From NCBI GenBank assembly GCA_021186555.1, contig JAJKFL010000007.1, forward strand, positions 1 to 64,000: a stretch of DNA of 64,000 nucleotides, given 5' to 3'. Shown here one piece after another: positions 1 to 10,599 of the stretch. The notes beneath the pieces were generated by a model. The model was not told the origin of the DNA. It searched no databases and saw only the letters and a list, made by a program, of their open reading frames with translations. The position numbers and the translations under genes are program-made. The stretch is from Reticulitermes speratus (lineage: Eukaryota > Arthropoda > Insecta > Blattodea > Rhinotermitidae). The stretch's first letter is position 1, and every line of letters begins with the position of its first letter.

Positions 1-1259
1 CGTGCCTGTCAGCAACTGCAGTGTCAGATCGTTACGTAAGTCGTTGTGCTGTCAGCACTGCCACTGTCTATCGTTACGTAATACGTGCCTGTCAGCAACT
101 GCAGTGTCAGATCGTTACGTAAGTCGTGCCTGTCAGCAACTGCAGCGTCAGATCGTTACGTAAGTCGTGCCTGTCAGCAACTGCAGTGTCAGATCGTTAC
201 GTAAGTCGTGCCTGTCAGCAACTGCAGTGTCAGATCGTTACGTAAGTCGTGCCTGTCAGCAACTGCAGTGTCAGATCGTTACGTAAGTCGTGCCTGTCAG
301 CAACTGCAGTGTCAGATCGTTACGTAAGTCGTGCCTGTCAGCAACTGGTGTCAGATCGTTACGTAAGTCGTGCCTGTCAGCAACTGCAGTGTCAGATCGT
401 TACGTAAGTCGTGCCTGTCAGCAACTGCAGTGTCAGATCTTTACGTAAGTCGTGCCTGTCAGCAACTGCAGTGTCAGATCGTTACGTAAGTCGTGCCTGT
501 CAGCAACTGCAGTGTCAGATCGTTACGTAAGTCGTGCCTGTCAGCAACTGCAGTGTCAGATCGTTACGTAAGTCGTGCCTGTCAGCAACTGCAGTGTCAG
601 ATCGTTACGTAAGTCGTGCCTGTCAGCAACTGCAGTGTCAGATCGTTACGTAAGTCGTGCCTGTCAGCAACTGCAGTGTCAGATCGTTACGTAAGTCGTG
701 CCTGTCAGCAACTGCAGTGTCAGATCGTTACGTAAGTCGTGCCTGTCAGCAACTGCAGTGTCAGATCGTTACGTAAGTCGTGCCTGTCAGCAACTGCAGT
801 GTCAGATCGTTACGTAAGTCGTGCCTGTCAGCAACTGCAGTGTCAGATCGTTACGTAAGTCGTGCCTGTCAGCAACTGCAGTGTCAGATCGTTACGTAAG
901 TCGTGCCTGTCAGCAACTGCAATGTCAGATCGTTACGTAAGTCGTGCCTGTCAGCAACTGCAGTGTCCGATCGTTACGTAAGTCGTGCCTGTCAACAACT
1001 GCAGTGTCAGATCGTTACGTAAGTCGTGCCTGTCAGCAACTGCAGTGTCCGATCGTTACGTAAGTCGTGCCTGTCAGCAACTGCAGTGTCAGATCGTTAC
1101 GTAAGTCGTGCCTGTCAGCAACTGCAGTGTCAGATCGTTACGTAAGTCGTGCCTGTCAGCAACTGCAGTGTCCGATCGTTACGTAAGTCGTGCCTGTCAG
1201 CAACTGCAGTGTCCGATCGTTACGTAAGTCGTGCCTGTCAGCAACTGCAGTGTCAGATC
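1..1259. repeat. 41-bp tandem satellite array
   Basis: About 30 head-to-tail copies of a 41-bp unit containing cgtgcctgtcagcaactgca and tcagatcgttacgtaagt. Twenty-eight clean copies run from 84 to 1229. One of them, near 345, is 2 bp short. The second copy (42-83) is diverged, and the last (1230-1259) is cut off inside the unit. The unit carries two 8-bp palindromes, actgcagt and ttacgtaa. Sequence changes are mostly single substitutions such as tcag to tccg. The array is open at the left edge of the window, so its full length is unknown. Short ORFs across its right end are chance. Confidence 0.97.
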
Positions 1260-2939
1260 CGCGAATCTGACCTCCGCGAATGTAGCGAAACTTCCGCAAC
1301 AGAGCTCCCAAATTCCCCCATCATGCTTCGCGGTTATATCATTATTTTCATCGCTAGTCGTCTTGCTGTGCTGCATTAATGCTTCATTATCATCATTTAA
1401 CAAACACTCGCTGTCCTCTATACGTGTGCAGTTTCCCTATTCGCCTCCGGCGATGAGAGCGACGGCGTGAGTAATGAGAGTCGTCTGCGTATCAACCCCT
1501 TTTTTATCGTGACCCTAGCAGAGTGAAACGTTAGTATCCGCGTCTTGTAACAGATTTGTGGCCGCATGTTGCGTACAAAATGTCGTCCCTCGATCCTATC
1601 ATCAAATGGACACAAACTATAAATGTCAATGCTGTATCAGGCCACATTCTATATGTAGATCAGTTTGAGGACAGCATAAAATGAAGTGGCAGGCCTCACG
1701 CAGGCTGTAGGCCGCACGTTTAAGACCCGTGCATTACCTTACTTGTTGGTTCTAAAGCTCTTGATTTTTATGCACACAAATTTTTTACATCACATGGACG
1801 GCATCTGTTGCAAGGGAAACATTTTCACAAGTGACCCGATAATACTTCGTTTGCATTTGTCATTGGAAGAATACTTTGCTTTAATTTACAGTGAATGTGT
1901 TAGAATTCTCAATTAATTTTATTCACTGAAGCCCTAATATGAAACTGTTTGCCTACCTGGATGACTGGGCTGGGCGCCCAGAGCTGCAGGCTGCAGAAGA
2001 CGACTGTCTTGGAATACGAGATTTCTGAAAGGAGGGAAGGTACACTGATCACAGTTCAAAGTGACCTCCACCATTCTGTGTGCACAATTATGTACATCTC
2101 AGAGAGCATTTGTGGCCTTTCTGATTGATAACTTTATCATTTCTTATGCTGTTAGCAGATTTCATGATTCACTGCAAGAGGTCTTCTCTTTCCTGTGATT
2201 TTCCTTCATGTGCCCCCATAATAGCAGTCAAGGGGTGTGTAATAAGGTCACCTTGCAGGCCAGGCATAAGGGCCAAAATAATGAGGTACACAGCAGTACT
2301 CTTTGCCAAAGGTCAGAGTAAGCATGAAGGCGGTTCATACGAACCAGTACCGCAGAATACTGTACAGTATCTTGAAACATTAACATGCTCGTAGCAATGG
2401 TCGCCATTTGTTGCGTATTCTGTTTATAACAATTGTACGGTCATGTTTATAAACGTTTCTAACCAGAACACAACAGAAAATACATGTAATATTATTAAAT
2501 CGCAAGCACAAGACACAACTGCACTTCAGGCAATTGTATTTTAAGTGAAACACGTGACTATTCATTAACATATCAAATTCTTTACTTCCAACTGCATCAC
2601 CACTGCCAAGGTCAGAGCTGTACTCGCGACTCGACAACTATACATGCCTTATGTGGCCTGGAGAGCCTTTAAATTGTACTCCAAATGGGTCCGGCGAATG
2701 GCCACCAGGTGCAGACTCGAAATGAAAGACACGTTTTATTAAAAGCGTCACGTTCCGTCTGTCATGTTAAGGTGCGTGGCTGTCGTATAAATCACCACGC
2801 TCGATATTCTACACTTCCATCGACCTGATGATACGAAGCAGGTCTCCTCACTTCGTTTTGTTTGCACTGAAGGATGCATAATTTGCCTGCTGCAGAAGGC
2901 ACCGCACCAGAACTTGATGAGTCCATCAGGGGTGGGCCT
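1260..2939. other. Intergenic, dispersed-repeat fragments only
   Basis: I see no convincing gene here. About 1518-1590 is a diverged copy of the block (gttagtatccgcgtcttgta) that recurs near 10332, 15713, 20515 and 38885. Two sub-blocks, X (about 1945-2005) and Y (about 2025-2125), recur at 5176-5350 in the opposite order. The short ORFs in this stretch show no coding character or repeated conservation. Confidence 0.7.
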
Positions 2940-3230
2940 TCAGCGATTTGTGGAGGTGCACCATCTTGAGATGCAGGAAGTGACCCAACCAGATGAGCAG
3001 CTGGGCCTTGAGGGGGGTCCTCCGTGGGTGCCCGGGGGCGGTGGTGGCGGCTGCCATGATACCTCAGATGTTCTTCCGCCCACCGCCAGTATCATCAATG
3101 GCTCAATTTGCCGGCCCCTCTGACTCCCTGCCAGTGGTGTCAACTGCCACACGACTCCAGGCAGCAGCCGTCCTTCTTCGTCTGTAACTTCTGCCACAAG
3201 CAGGAATTGATAGGTCAGACCTTCAGCCAT
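2940..3230 (-). CDS. Candidate Pro-rich small protein or first exon, unrecognised
   Basis: Read on the minus strand from an ATG at 3228-3230 in a good animal context (aacatgg), this ORF starts MAEGLTYQFLLVAEVTDEEG and runs 96 residues. A hydrophobic/acidic N-terminal half is followed by a run of six prolines. All three frames stay open through the GC-rich end (about 2940-3060), so the C-terminal part may be compositional or frameshifted. A possible donor (GAG/gtatca) occurs in frame before the proline run. I do not recognise the family. It lies just below, on the same strand, the micro-exon cluster, and its Met-Ala-acidic start resembles those first exons, but no downstream exon was identified. 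Confidence 0.35.
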   Translation of the reverse strand: MAEGLTYQFLLVAEVTDEEGRLLPGVVWQLTPLAGSQRGRQIEPLMILAVGGRTSEVSWQPPPPPPGTHGGPPSRPSCSSGWVTSCISRWCTSTNR

Positions 3231-3573
3231 GTTGATCTCGTGTCTGTCTGTGCACGTGCCACACCCGGTATACTTAAGTGTTCTGCCGACTGTCAAACGT
3301 ATCGCAATTCATTGCCTTGCGATGGCTGAGCGCCTCACGTGCTGCGTTTCCTGCGCTTTGTTCCTGATAACAAATTACGATATTAAGGTACAACGTACCG
3401 CTTGTCTGGCGTCCACTTGAATGTGACATGTGGCCATCGAGATGACCGAGTTTGTGCGGTGTGTGTGAAAGACGTGTCGAATGTACGTGCTGTTCTTATC
3501 AGATTTATCCTCCTGCACTGTCTGATGTTTAACGTGTCAGCACATTGTCTAGAGCCGTATTACTTGTAAACAT

Positions 3574-3641
3574 TTAGCAGTTAGGCCAGGGCTGCCACCT
3601 GCGCCGCCCTCTTCTTCTGTTTCTGATTGGACCAACAGCTC
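3574..3641 (-). CDS. Candidate terminal micro-exon, Arg/Trp-rich
   Basis: On the minus strand a good polypyrimidine tract and acceptor (tattctctcttgcag) precede a 68-bp exon that enters in phase 1 and ends in a TAA. It encodes AVGPIRNRRRGRRRWQPW followed by PNC and stop. The same acceptor context and exon type recur at 6887-6936, and the Arg/Trp-rich ending resembles the terminal exons at 12514, 17212 and 23207 (RRW.P.). The upstream intron-like sequence (3650-3840) is duplicated at 6945-7130. No convincing first exon is linked to it here, so it is probably a remnant of one more unit of the cluster. Confidence 0.4.
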
Positions 3642-4269
3642 CTGCAAGAGAGAATATAACATTATGTAAATGTTAAAGCAATCGTTTACAGCATAAATGC
3701 AGATAAAGTAAGAAATGTAGTGACTGAGTGTTATAAAGTGTGCTCGTACGTCTTATACAGCACTATGAAAAAACTGAGGTGTTCATGTCGGTACATTTAT
3801 GTGGATGTTTGTTAAACAAGAAAAATAGACGGTTAACGAAAAACACCTTTTACATATGGTAAATTGTTTAGAATCTAAAAAGATCAATTTTCAATAATTA
3901 AAAAAATTGCACGGATCCATACGGTTGCCAAAATGATAGCACGATGTGCAATAAGTCGTAAACATACAAAGCATACAAAGTGTGAAATAATATAAATAAA
4001 TATATACAGTATTATGTATCAACTTTATACATACAAATTGATGTGCAGAGTTAGAGGATTGTGTGTCTTTATGTATCTTCTTAAAGCTACTTTTAAATTG
4101 TGTATTTTCATTCCAAAAACGTGTGAGACTAAGTGGTAAACTGTTGAAAATTTTGATGCCGCCATGAATGTATTATAGAAAGTGATCTTATTATTATCAT
4201 GAAGAAAATGATTTACTATATATTGCTCATAGCATACAGTTGCTACTTATTACATCCTTGAAACGTCAC
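3642..4269. other. AT-rich intron-like sequence, no gene
   Basis: 3650-3840 is a diverged copy of 6945-7130, which lies next to the homologous terminal exon there. The remainder to 4147 is AT-rich and featureless. From 4147 the sequence matches the block that precedes every Gag-like segment (10483, 15866, 20667 and 39042). Confidence 0.6.
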
Positions 4270-4654
4270 TGGAGTGGGACGGACTTCTGCGCCGTCGCCG
4301 TCTCTACCTGTAATAGGGAATTCATTTGGATCCATTCTGTCACCATTTAATCCTTCCCTTGTCTGGCTTTGAACAGCTAGCTCACGTGAAAATGATGTGG
4401 TCCTTTGTTAATATACGAATTCTTTAGAAATTCGTTTAGCTGTAAGCAATTGTCAAGTTGCTGTGACTTGTTGCCGATCTTGGCTGCACACTGATACGAG
4501 TCACAACAATCTTATACAGACGGTCGTGGTTCGTATTTGTCACAGCAAGTGCCGTGTCTCCGTTCACATTGCACGCGTGTACTTCACTTTTATTTCCCGT
4601 AAATGGTGGCATTAATTTTAACGCTTTCCCTACGCTTATATATTCTCCTTCCAT
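4270..4654 (-). pseudogene. Retrotransposon Gag-like fragment, single 57-bp unit
   Basis: The minus-strand ORF 4436-4654 starts MEGEYISVGKALKLMPPF and contains the motif TALAVTN.NHDRLYKIVVTR, which is the source of the 57-bp minisatellite in the other units. Here it occurs once, so this is the best view of the unexpanded state. The hydrophobic/acidic pattern resembles the central Gag domain of insect LTR retrotransposons (family knowledge, not searched). The frame stops at 4436. Gag-like sequence continues beyond in another frame with further in-frame stops, so the segment is broken. It is a fossil rather than an active element; no protease, RT or LTRs were found. Confidence 0.55.
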
Positions 4655-5676
4655 GGTGGGAGATGTACGGGATTCTGCAACTACCTGAGGTAGCGCGTGC
4701 TACGGACATGGAGAATTGAGGAAAACTCAGCGTTACTTAAGTGTTTCTTATGTGAGGATGCTCCCCCTCAGTCGTGGTACTGGCCGTGGTGTTCCTCCGG
4801 TCCTCTGTCTTCTTTGGTTTCTGCAGTTGGCGATGTAGATCGGGCTGCTGGAGGTCCGACGTACGTAGTTGCGGTCCTGCAGTGCGCTGTCTCGCTCCGT
4901 CGTCCGACCTGACCACTCCCCTTTGTCAAGCTGCAATATGTGCAACACAAACAAATTTCGTACGTTCGACTGTCCGTCCGCTGTTGATCGCTGTACTGTC
5001 CTTGCGACAGCGCAGCGTTACTGCTTGCATGAGACTTCCCAAAATGCTGTTAATTTTATAGTGTCTTTGCAACTTACGTGTCTCTTCGCTCCATCTTGCA
5101 CTGACTGAGCTGCACACGTTACGACCAAGGGGTTGTAACTTCAGTGCAAGAATAAGAGATTTCCTCACAGCACTTCGATTTCTGAAAGGAGGGAAGGTAC
5201 ACTGATCACAGTTCAAAATGACCTCCACCATTCTGTGTGCACAATTATGTACATCTCAGAGAGCATTTGTGGCCTTTCTGATTGACTTTTTGCCTACCTG
5301 GATGACTGGGCTGGGCGCGCAGAGCTGCAGGCTGCAGAAGATGACTGTGCCCTGTTCGTTGACGGTCTTGGAATAAGTTCTACAATACAAAATGTGACGG
5401 TTGTCCAAAAGTACACAGTAAGATATATAGTATGACGTACAATTGAACATATAAAATTCACCTATCACAACATCATTACAATTTACACATCGTAAGATAC
5501 ACGGTCAAACGTACAAACTTAATGCTATTCATTACGTACATCTGCTTTTGTGTGTGGTGGAGGGAGGTTCTGCTTTTTCACCCCCTTTTTCTTTCCGTTT
5601 GGGATTTATCATCGGGGTAACGCGAACGTGAACGTGTCGAACGCTCACTCGGTTCCTCTCCTCTTTAGCCACGTAG
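4655..5676. other. Intergenic, permuted dispersed repeats
   Basis: There is no supported gene. Short ORFs at 4697-5231 overlap each other on both strands. 5176-5285 (block Y) and 5286-5350 (block X) match 2025-2125 and 1945-2005 but in swapped order. 5365-5540 is a close copy of 41757-41930. Confidence 0.6.
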
Positions 5677-6190
5677 GCACTCTGTGGCAAAGTGGCCCAC
5701 TCCTTGACACTCGTAACACCTCACGGCAGCTTTCGTTTGCGCACTGCTAGTACTGCGTGAGCTGCGTGGTGCGTTATGACGGCTGAGCGGGCGTGTGACT
5801 GACCGCGCGCCATTCTCTTGCGGGCTGTACCGTTGCTACGTCGGCTACAGACCCGTTCCTCATACTGCTGTAAAACGAAGCCATCATGAGGCTGACTTCA
5901 GTAGAAATGTGTAATGTGCTTGATTTAAATGTGAACAATTTCACTGCAGCAGATTACACAAGCTGCATACCAATGTCAGTTGTAATGTCTGAATGCAAGA
6001 GGACAGTTCGCTTGTTTTTGGATCTCTTGCACACACACGTGTGTAAAGACGAGCCACACGCCATCTGCAGTCAGTTTCTCCTGCAGAACTGCAGCAAGTT
6101 TACTTGAGGTCGGCACGAATTTCTTTCAACGTAGAAATCTCAACACATATCTTCAGCAATACATATAGCATTCCTTTGAGTGTGTACAAC
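5640..6190 (-). pseudogene. CCHC zinc-knuckle segment, unit 0 copy
   Basis: The minus strand at 5677-5718 encodes C-X2-C-X4-H-X4-C as CYECQGVGHFATEC, a retroelement nucleocapsid-type zinc knuckle preceded by Ser/Arg-rich sequence. The same block recurs at 14727, 19523 and 37899 with all four metal ligands intact. Upstream on the minus strand (to about 6190) lies a conserved block that also shows a plus-strand ORF (5886-6107, MRLTSVEMCNVLDLNVNNFT) in each copy. That plus-strand frame is probably a shadow preserved by recent duplication. After the knuckle the frame shifts and no protease or RT follows. Confidence 0.45.
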
Positions 6191-6309
6191 GTCAAGTTTA
6201 AACTTCTACGAACACACATTGTGGTACAAAATGACACTTGAAATATTCTTATGTCTGGCTAGCTGTGAAAATACTCTACTACTTTTGCTATCACAAGATG
6301 ATCTCTTAC

Positions 6310-6375
6310 CTGATATTTGTCGGGCCTCCCCCAGCGGCACGACTCGAAAGAAGTAATGTTGAAGTTGATCATGCA
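6310..6375 (-). CDS. Candidate 66-bp phase 1-1 exon
   Basis: The minus-strand acceptor (tatattccag) and donor (G/gtaagag) bracket 66 bp, open in phase 1-1, encoding HDQLQHYFFRVVPLGEARQI plus S. It has the same type, the same acceptor context (tattccag) and phase as exons at 9743-9814 and 10255-10317, and a broken one at 41520-41579. The alternating hydrophobic strand HYFFRVV could be a beta strand, as in dsRNA-binding domains, but that is only a suggestion. Confidence 0.4.
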
Positions 6376-6886
6376 CTGGAATATAGAACAAATTAAACCC
6401 TTCAAGCCTCAAGCAAACACTCGCAAATTCACTCTTTCTAATTAATGGATAATGTGATGGATTTAGTACTGTGCTGTCAATTTGTGATTGAGCACGGCAC
6501 TTGAACACGATCACGCCTGTTTCGTAAGGATGTCATCTGAGTTTTAAGTTCAAACATTCGCTTTCGATTAAAATTAAATTCACAATCTTCCAGTGCACCA
6601 ATGAAATTTACTTAAAGAGTTTGCAATACCTTTGTGCATAAATATATCAGTTTATAGTTATGAGTGTCGTTGTGAGGTTCCGAACGTTTGTAGAGCGATC
6701 GAGCACCGCGCCCATCTCACTCCGACGTACCAGAGAGAGCCCCTGCGTTCGAGCTCGCGTCCACAGTCTGCCCTACAGAGAAGTCTACCCTCCTTATTTT
6801 AAAATGTTCTCATTGGCCGAAACGTGAATTCGTCTCTGCCTGCAATATTCAATTGATTAAATGATTTAACTCGTCAAGAAATAATT
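6376..6886. other. No gene recognised
   Basis: I see no exon with paired splice sites, no repeat shared with the tandem units and no long ORF with coding character. 6700-6800 is GC-richer than its surroundings and carries nothing I can name. Confidence 0.4.
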
Positions 6887-8370
6887 TTACAATGATCGTT
6901 TTTTGAATTGCCTTCTATTGTGCATTGGGCCAGCATCTGCAAGAGAGAATATAAAATCATGTAGATATTAAAGCAATCAGTTTACGGCATAAATGCAGCT
7001 AAAGCAAAGAATTTAGTGACTTATAAAACACGCTCATACTTCTTATACAGCACTATGAAAAAAATCGAGGTGATCATGTCGGTACATTTATATGTATGTT
7101 TGTTGAACAGAGAAATAGCCGATGTTACAAGTCGTGACATAATGCATAAAATGATATTTAAAAGCATACAAACGTTCTCAACACAATCCTTCATAAATAG
7201 TGTCGCATTTTACATTTCTTTGCCTAGTTGACCTAATATTAGCACTACGGTAGATCGCGCAATATGTTCTGTCTTTACAGTAGATCAGTCAGTCCAAAGT
7301 CTGGCCCCCTGTAGCCAAACAGTGCCAGGAAGATAAAGTAATACGGCAGGTCTGACATTTGTCTTACCTCGGTCCGGACCAGCATCACCCCTCTCGTCTT
7401 GGTCCGTATTGAACGTGTCTGTAATTAGAAAGGTCTTAAATGAGTTACGCCATCAAGAATTTCCTTTATGCATATCAATAAGTAGGCATCATAAGATACA
7501 TTTCTCTTACCGTATGATCCATCTGCGTAAATGATAATACGTTATATAAATATATGAATGTATAAAAATATATAAATATTTATAAATATAAATGACATAC
7601 GTTACAAATCAATACAAAACATATACAATTTATTGTTATATTTATTACAAATATGAACACTTCACTTCATATCCATGACTCATGCACATTACATAATCTT
7701 GTATCTTTTATTTACCAAAGTATAGTAAGTAGGCATCATAAGATACATTTCTCTTACCGTATGTCCCATCTCCGAAGACGATGTACTCCACACGTCTTCC
7801 ATCTGAAATACAGAAAAACATAATTAAAGCCTCAAGTTAAAACGCATGAACAATTTGTACAGCTTACATAATTGACGAAGAGACATCTAAGTGCTATATC
7901 TTTACATTTGTAAACGGTATATGTCAAAGTGACACACACAATACAATGTACAGAACACTGACTAGGACTTCTGTTTGTTGTTGGCAACATAACGTTAGTA
8001 TTAATAAAACGAAACGAAGTTCCAGGAAAAATTACAAAAATGAATACATGACACCACTATATATGCAGTAAAGTACCATTTGCTAATTAGTGGGCAAGCA
8101 CAAGGTCGACGCAGTGTGCAGGTTTGCTAAATTTCATATTTGCCCATGAATATGGCTCTCTGAACTGTCACTAACAGAACAGATCTAATTTCTGTACACA
8201 TTATGTGTCTGAACAGTCTCAAGGAAAGGATGCTTTTCATTACCTTGCTGCTGGGCTTTCTCTGCAGGTGGCTGCCTTTAACGCAGGAGTTCCTGTAGTA
8301 GCCTGATGGTCTCCTGCAGCTGCTGCTGCAGGTTTTCCTGCGGTGGTTGTGGGTTGTCCTCGTTTTCTAT
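6887..8370 (-). pseudogene. Micro-exon small gene, unit 0, broken first exon
   Basis: Minus-strand exons in order: 8244-8370 (Q-rich coiled coil), 7758-7802 (45 bp, DGRRVEYIVFGDGTY), optional 7511-7522 (12 bp, DGSY), 7368-7418 (51 bp, DTFNTDQDERGDAGPDR), 6887-6936 (terminal, DAGPMHNRRQFKKRSL, TAA). All internal junctions are canonical GT-AG and phase 1, so exons 2 to 5 join in frame. Exon 1 has lost its ATG (ATA, in the position of the ATG of other copies) and contains an in-frame TAA, so this copy cannot make the full protein from that exon. The terminal exon replaces the RRW.PY ending of other units with a Lys/Arg-rich one. Confidence 0.55.
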
Positions 8371-8413
8371 CTGGAATGCAGACAAACGTCACATTAAATA
8401 GGGCCGATGTATT

Positions 8414-8440
8414 ATATATATGTATATTATATATATATGG
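8414..8440. repeat. AT dinucleotide-rich tract
   Basis: A short, interrupted TA/TATG run lies just above exon 1 of the unit 0 gene. Confidence 0.6.
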
Positions 8441-8449
8441 TTTGATGTT

Positions 8450-8640
8450 CTGTAGATTGTTACGTGCTGTTAGTCGTGATCGTGATACGCGGTTGGTAAC
8501 GAGACGTGCTGCGGCTGTTGTCAGTTCTGTAGCAGTGTTACGTGACTGGCGGAGCTGCAGTGTCGGTAGCACTGTAGACCGCTTGATTGAAGCGACTGCA
8601 GGACGCTTACCGTCAAGTGGCGATGCCGGATGATGCCAGT
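8450..8640 (-). other. Unassigned open stretch above exon 1
   Basis: The minus strand is open here and reads RQSRNTATELTTAAARLVTN, which vaguely resembles the helix-turn-helix part of Tc1-type transposases. There is no catalytic domain and no terminal repeat, so I do not assign it. It is absent from the corresponding place in units 1 to 4 and thus looks like an insertion. Confidence 0.2.
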
Positions 8641-8694
8641 TCTTAAGTTTGTCTTACCGATCGGTCGCAATGAGGGCGGCGGTACGTGTTATGT

Positions 8695-8752
8695 GATGTG
8701 TAATGTTAGATGGATCTGCTGCGTGCAGCTGGTCCATCTAACATTACACATC
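8695..8752. repeat. 20-bp perfect inverted repeat (hairpin)
   Basis: gatgtgtaatgttagatgga (8695-8714) and its exact reverse complement (8733-8752) flank an 18-nt loop. The partner positions in other units lack this hairpin, so it arrived with the 8450-8760 insertion. Confidence 0.8.
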
Positions 8753-8970
8753 CATCACATTAACGTGCAGTTAAAGTTTAGCAGCAACACAAGTCATCAG
8801 ACAAAAGACCGCTGCCCGGTACAATGTCACTTTGTGTTGCTTAAATGACTTGATGCAGCGCCACATCGACGTCGCTTCATGCAGGATGTCGAAATCGCTT
8901 TATTGTCGATCCCAATTTTAATGTTTGCACAATAAACCTAACACAATTTCCATTGTACTTTTTATTATTA

Positions 8971-9011
8971 TCCTACATGTTTCGGCCCGTACGCTGCCAT
9001 CATCAGGTAGA
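8971..9011 (-). ncRNA. Hammerhead-like motif, degenerate stem I
   Basis: The minus strand reads CTGATGA, T, a GGC/GCC stem, GAAAC, AT, GTA, which is the core order of a type I hammerhead ribozyme. The four bases on either side, which should form stem I, do not pair well. It is identical in kind to 14005, 18800, 24722 and 37191 and part of the duplicated unit. Activity is unlikely for this version. Confidence 0.35.
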
Positions 9012-9547
9012 CACAAAACAAAAGTATACGTTGAGGTGGAGGCCTCCGATTTACATTTAAAAACTAAAATTATGAAATTATAAAATTATAAAGACATATA
9101 ATCACTTATTATTCCCGTAAGGAAAAATATACTTTTATGCGTGTTCTGGTAGTTAAAGTCGCCGTATATTTCTCAGACACGAGTTCCACCGTGTACCAGA
9201 AACCCGCGAATGACTGCTTGACCGCTTACCTGACACCACGCTACTAAGAAACGTTATATTGTACGTGACAAGCTACGTGCTTGCTGCTCAAGAATCATGT
9301 TATACTGACCTTTGCGATGAAAAATGCGCTGTTCTGACATTACAGACAGACATTACGGTACGCGAAAATCACTACAGTGTGCACTAATACAAGGAAGGTC
9401 AGACAGAAGTAAAACATTATGCCGAAACCCATTTAAAAGGAAGATGGAAATAAGACCAAGAACATGAGGGACGTTACCCGCTGGACGTAAACCATTGTTC
9501 GTTAAATTGAAAAGCAGAGGAATACTCGAAACCCAGTGGAGTATTGA
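9012..9547. other. AT-rich, no gene seen
   Basis: The first 150 bp match the sequence following the ribozyme-like motif in the other units. The rest has no exon pair, repeat or RNA gene that I can support. Confidence 0.5.
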
Positions 9548-10317
9548 TTAATGAAGGGAGAGGCTTTTTAAGGTATGGTAATGACTGCACGCGTTTGCGT
9601 CTGTCCGTCCGTGCCACAGCAGCTCGCATACCGCAGTCAGCGTACTGAGACCAGCTGGAAGGCCTGCAGTAAGTAATAAGTAGCAATAATAAGTAGTAAT
9701 AATATCTTTATTTCCGCAAGCTCTGTATTGAAGATCTCTTACCGTATACTCGTATTATTCCAAGCGCCAGAGGGGTCGAAATAACGAAAACGTATTGATT
9801 GATGAACTGTGGCACTGGAATACAGAACAATGGAATTAATTGATAGCATTCTTAACAACACGTGTAAAGCACAGCTTAACTTGTCTTTCCTTCACACACG
9901 TACCGACAGTTCCTTCGGGGACTTGCACCCTCAGCATTACAGCTGTAACAATGATAGTTAGAAACTTACATAACACCAACAAATGCACTATTCACTATTT
10001 GTTCGTACTATCTTTCACATAGCTCCTACAAGTTTCTACGTTATATCGTGCCATCTTCAGGGAGTTGACACCAAAATTTCTGGAAAACTTACAGCAGTAA
10101 ATTAGGCCACAATTGGCATACATACAGTGTGATATCAATAACGCAGAATCTTACAGGTTTTGGTTGAAATAGTATACACAAATTTAATGTAATAATGTTG
10201 GTAAGAGTGGAATATTCTTAACCCTGCCTAACAATCACAAGATACTTCGCTTACCTGGGGGCAGTCCCGCATTTGGAAACCGTAGGGTGCCAATTAGGAT
10301 CAGTACTCGCTCTGGTC
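9548..10317 (-). CDS. Candidate three-exon chain, unrecognised
   Basis: Three minus-strand segments with canonical acceptors join in frame. 10255-10317 is 63 bp, phase 1-1, starts PERVLILIGTLRFPN and has a strong donor CAG/gtaag. 9743-9814 is 72 bp, phase 1-1, starts PQFINQYVFVISTPLALGI and has donor G/gtaagag. 9548-9663 has acceptor cttactgcag, enters in phase 1, starts LPAGLSTLTAVCELLWHG and ends in TAA. The first two are homologous in position and phase to 6310-6375 and 41520-41579. The last exon overlaps another open frame in the same region and is the weakest link. No first exon with a Met is identified. Confidence 0.3.
10021..10066 (-). ncRNA. Hammerhead-ribozyme-like motif, stem I paired
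   Basis: On the minus strand CTCC precedes CTGAAGA (matches the CUGANGA core), then T, a loose stem II with ACG/CGT pairing, GAAAC, TT, GTA and then GGAG. CTCC and GGAG are complementary and sit exactly where stem I should flank a GUA cleavage site. Stem III is the two-pair AC/GU form typical of minimal hammerheads of retroelements. The extra U after the core is shared by all copies here. Confidence 0.5.
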
Positions 10318-10599
10318 CTGGAATATGGAATAGTGAAACGTTAGTATCCGCGTCTTGTAACAGATTTGTGCCCACATGTTGCGTACAAAATGTCGTCCCA
10401 AGATGCCATCAGCCTTGAGGTGATCCTGTTGGCTTATTAGTTGACATTTAAATGGGATTTTCACGTTTTCCTCTCATTTTAGTTTTGATGCCGCCATGAA
10501 TCTATTATAGAAAGCGATCTTAATATTATTATGAAGAAAATGATTTACTATATATTGCTCATAGCATAACGTTGCTACTTATTACATCCTTGAAACGTC

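Noticed and set aside
1..1259. CRISPR array
   Set aside because: Units are contiguous with no spacers, and the window is eukaryotic.
9474..9686. 70-codon minus-strand ORF with AVARTDRRKRVQSLPYLKK
   Set aside because: Looks like a dispersed repeat translation; an alternative frame in the same bases is used in a candidate exon, and neither is convincing alone.
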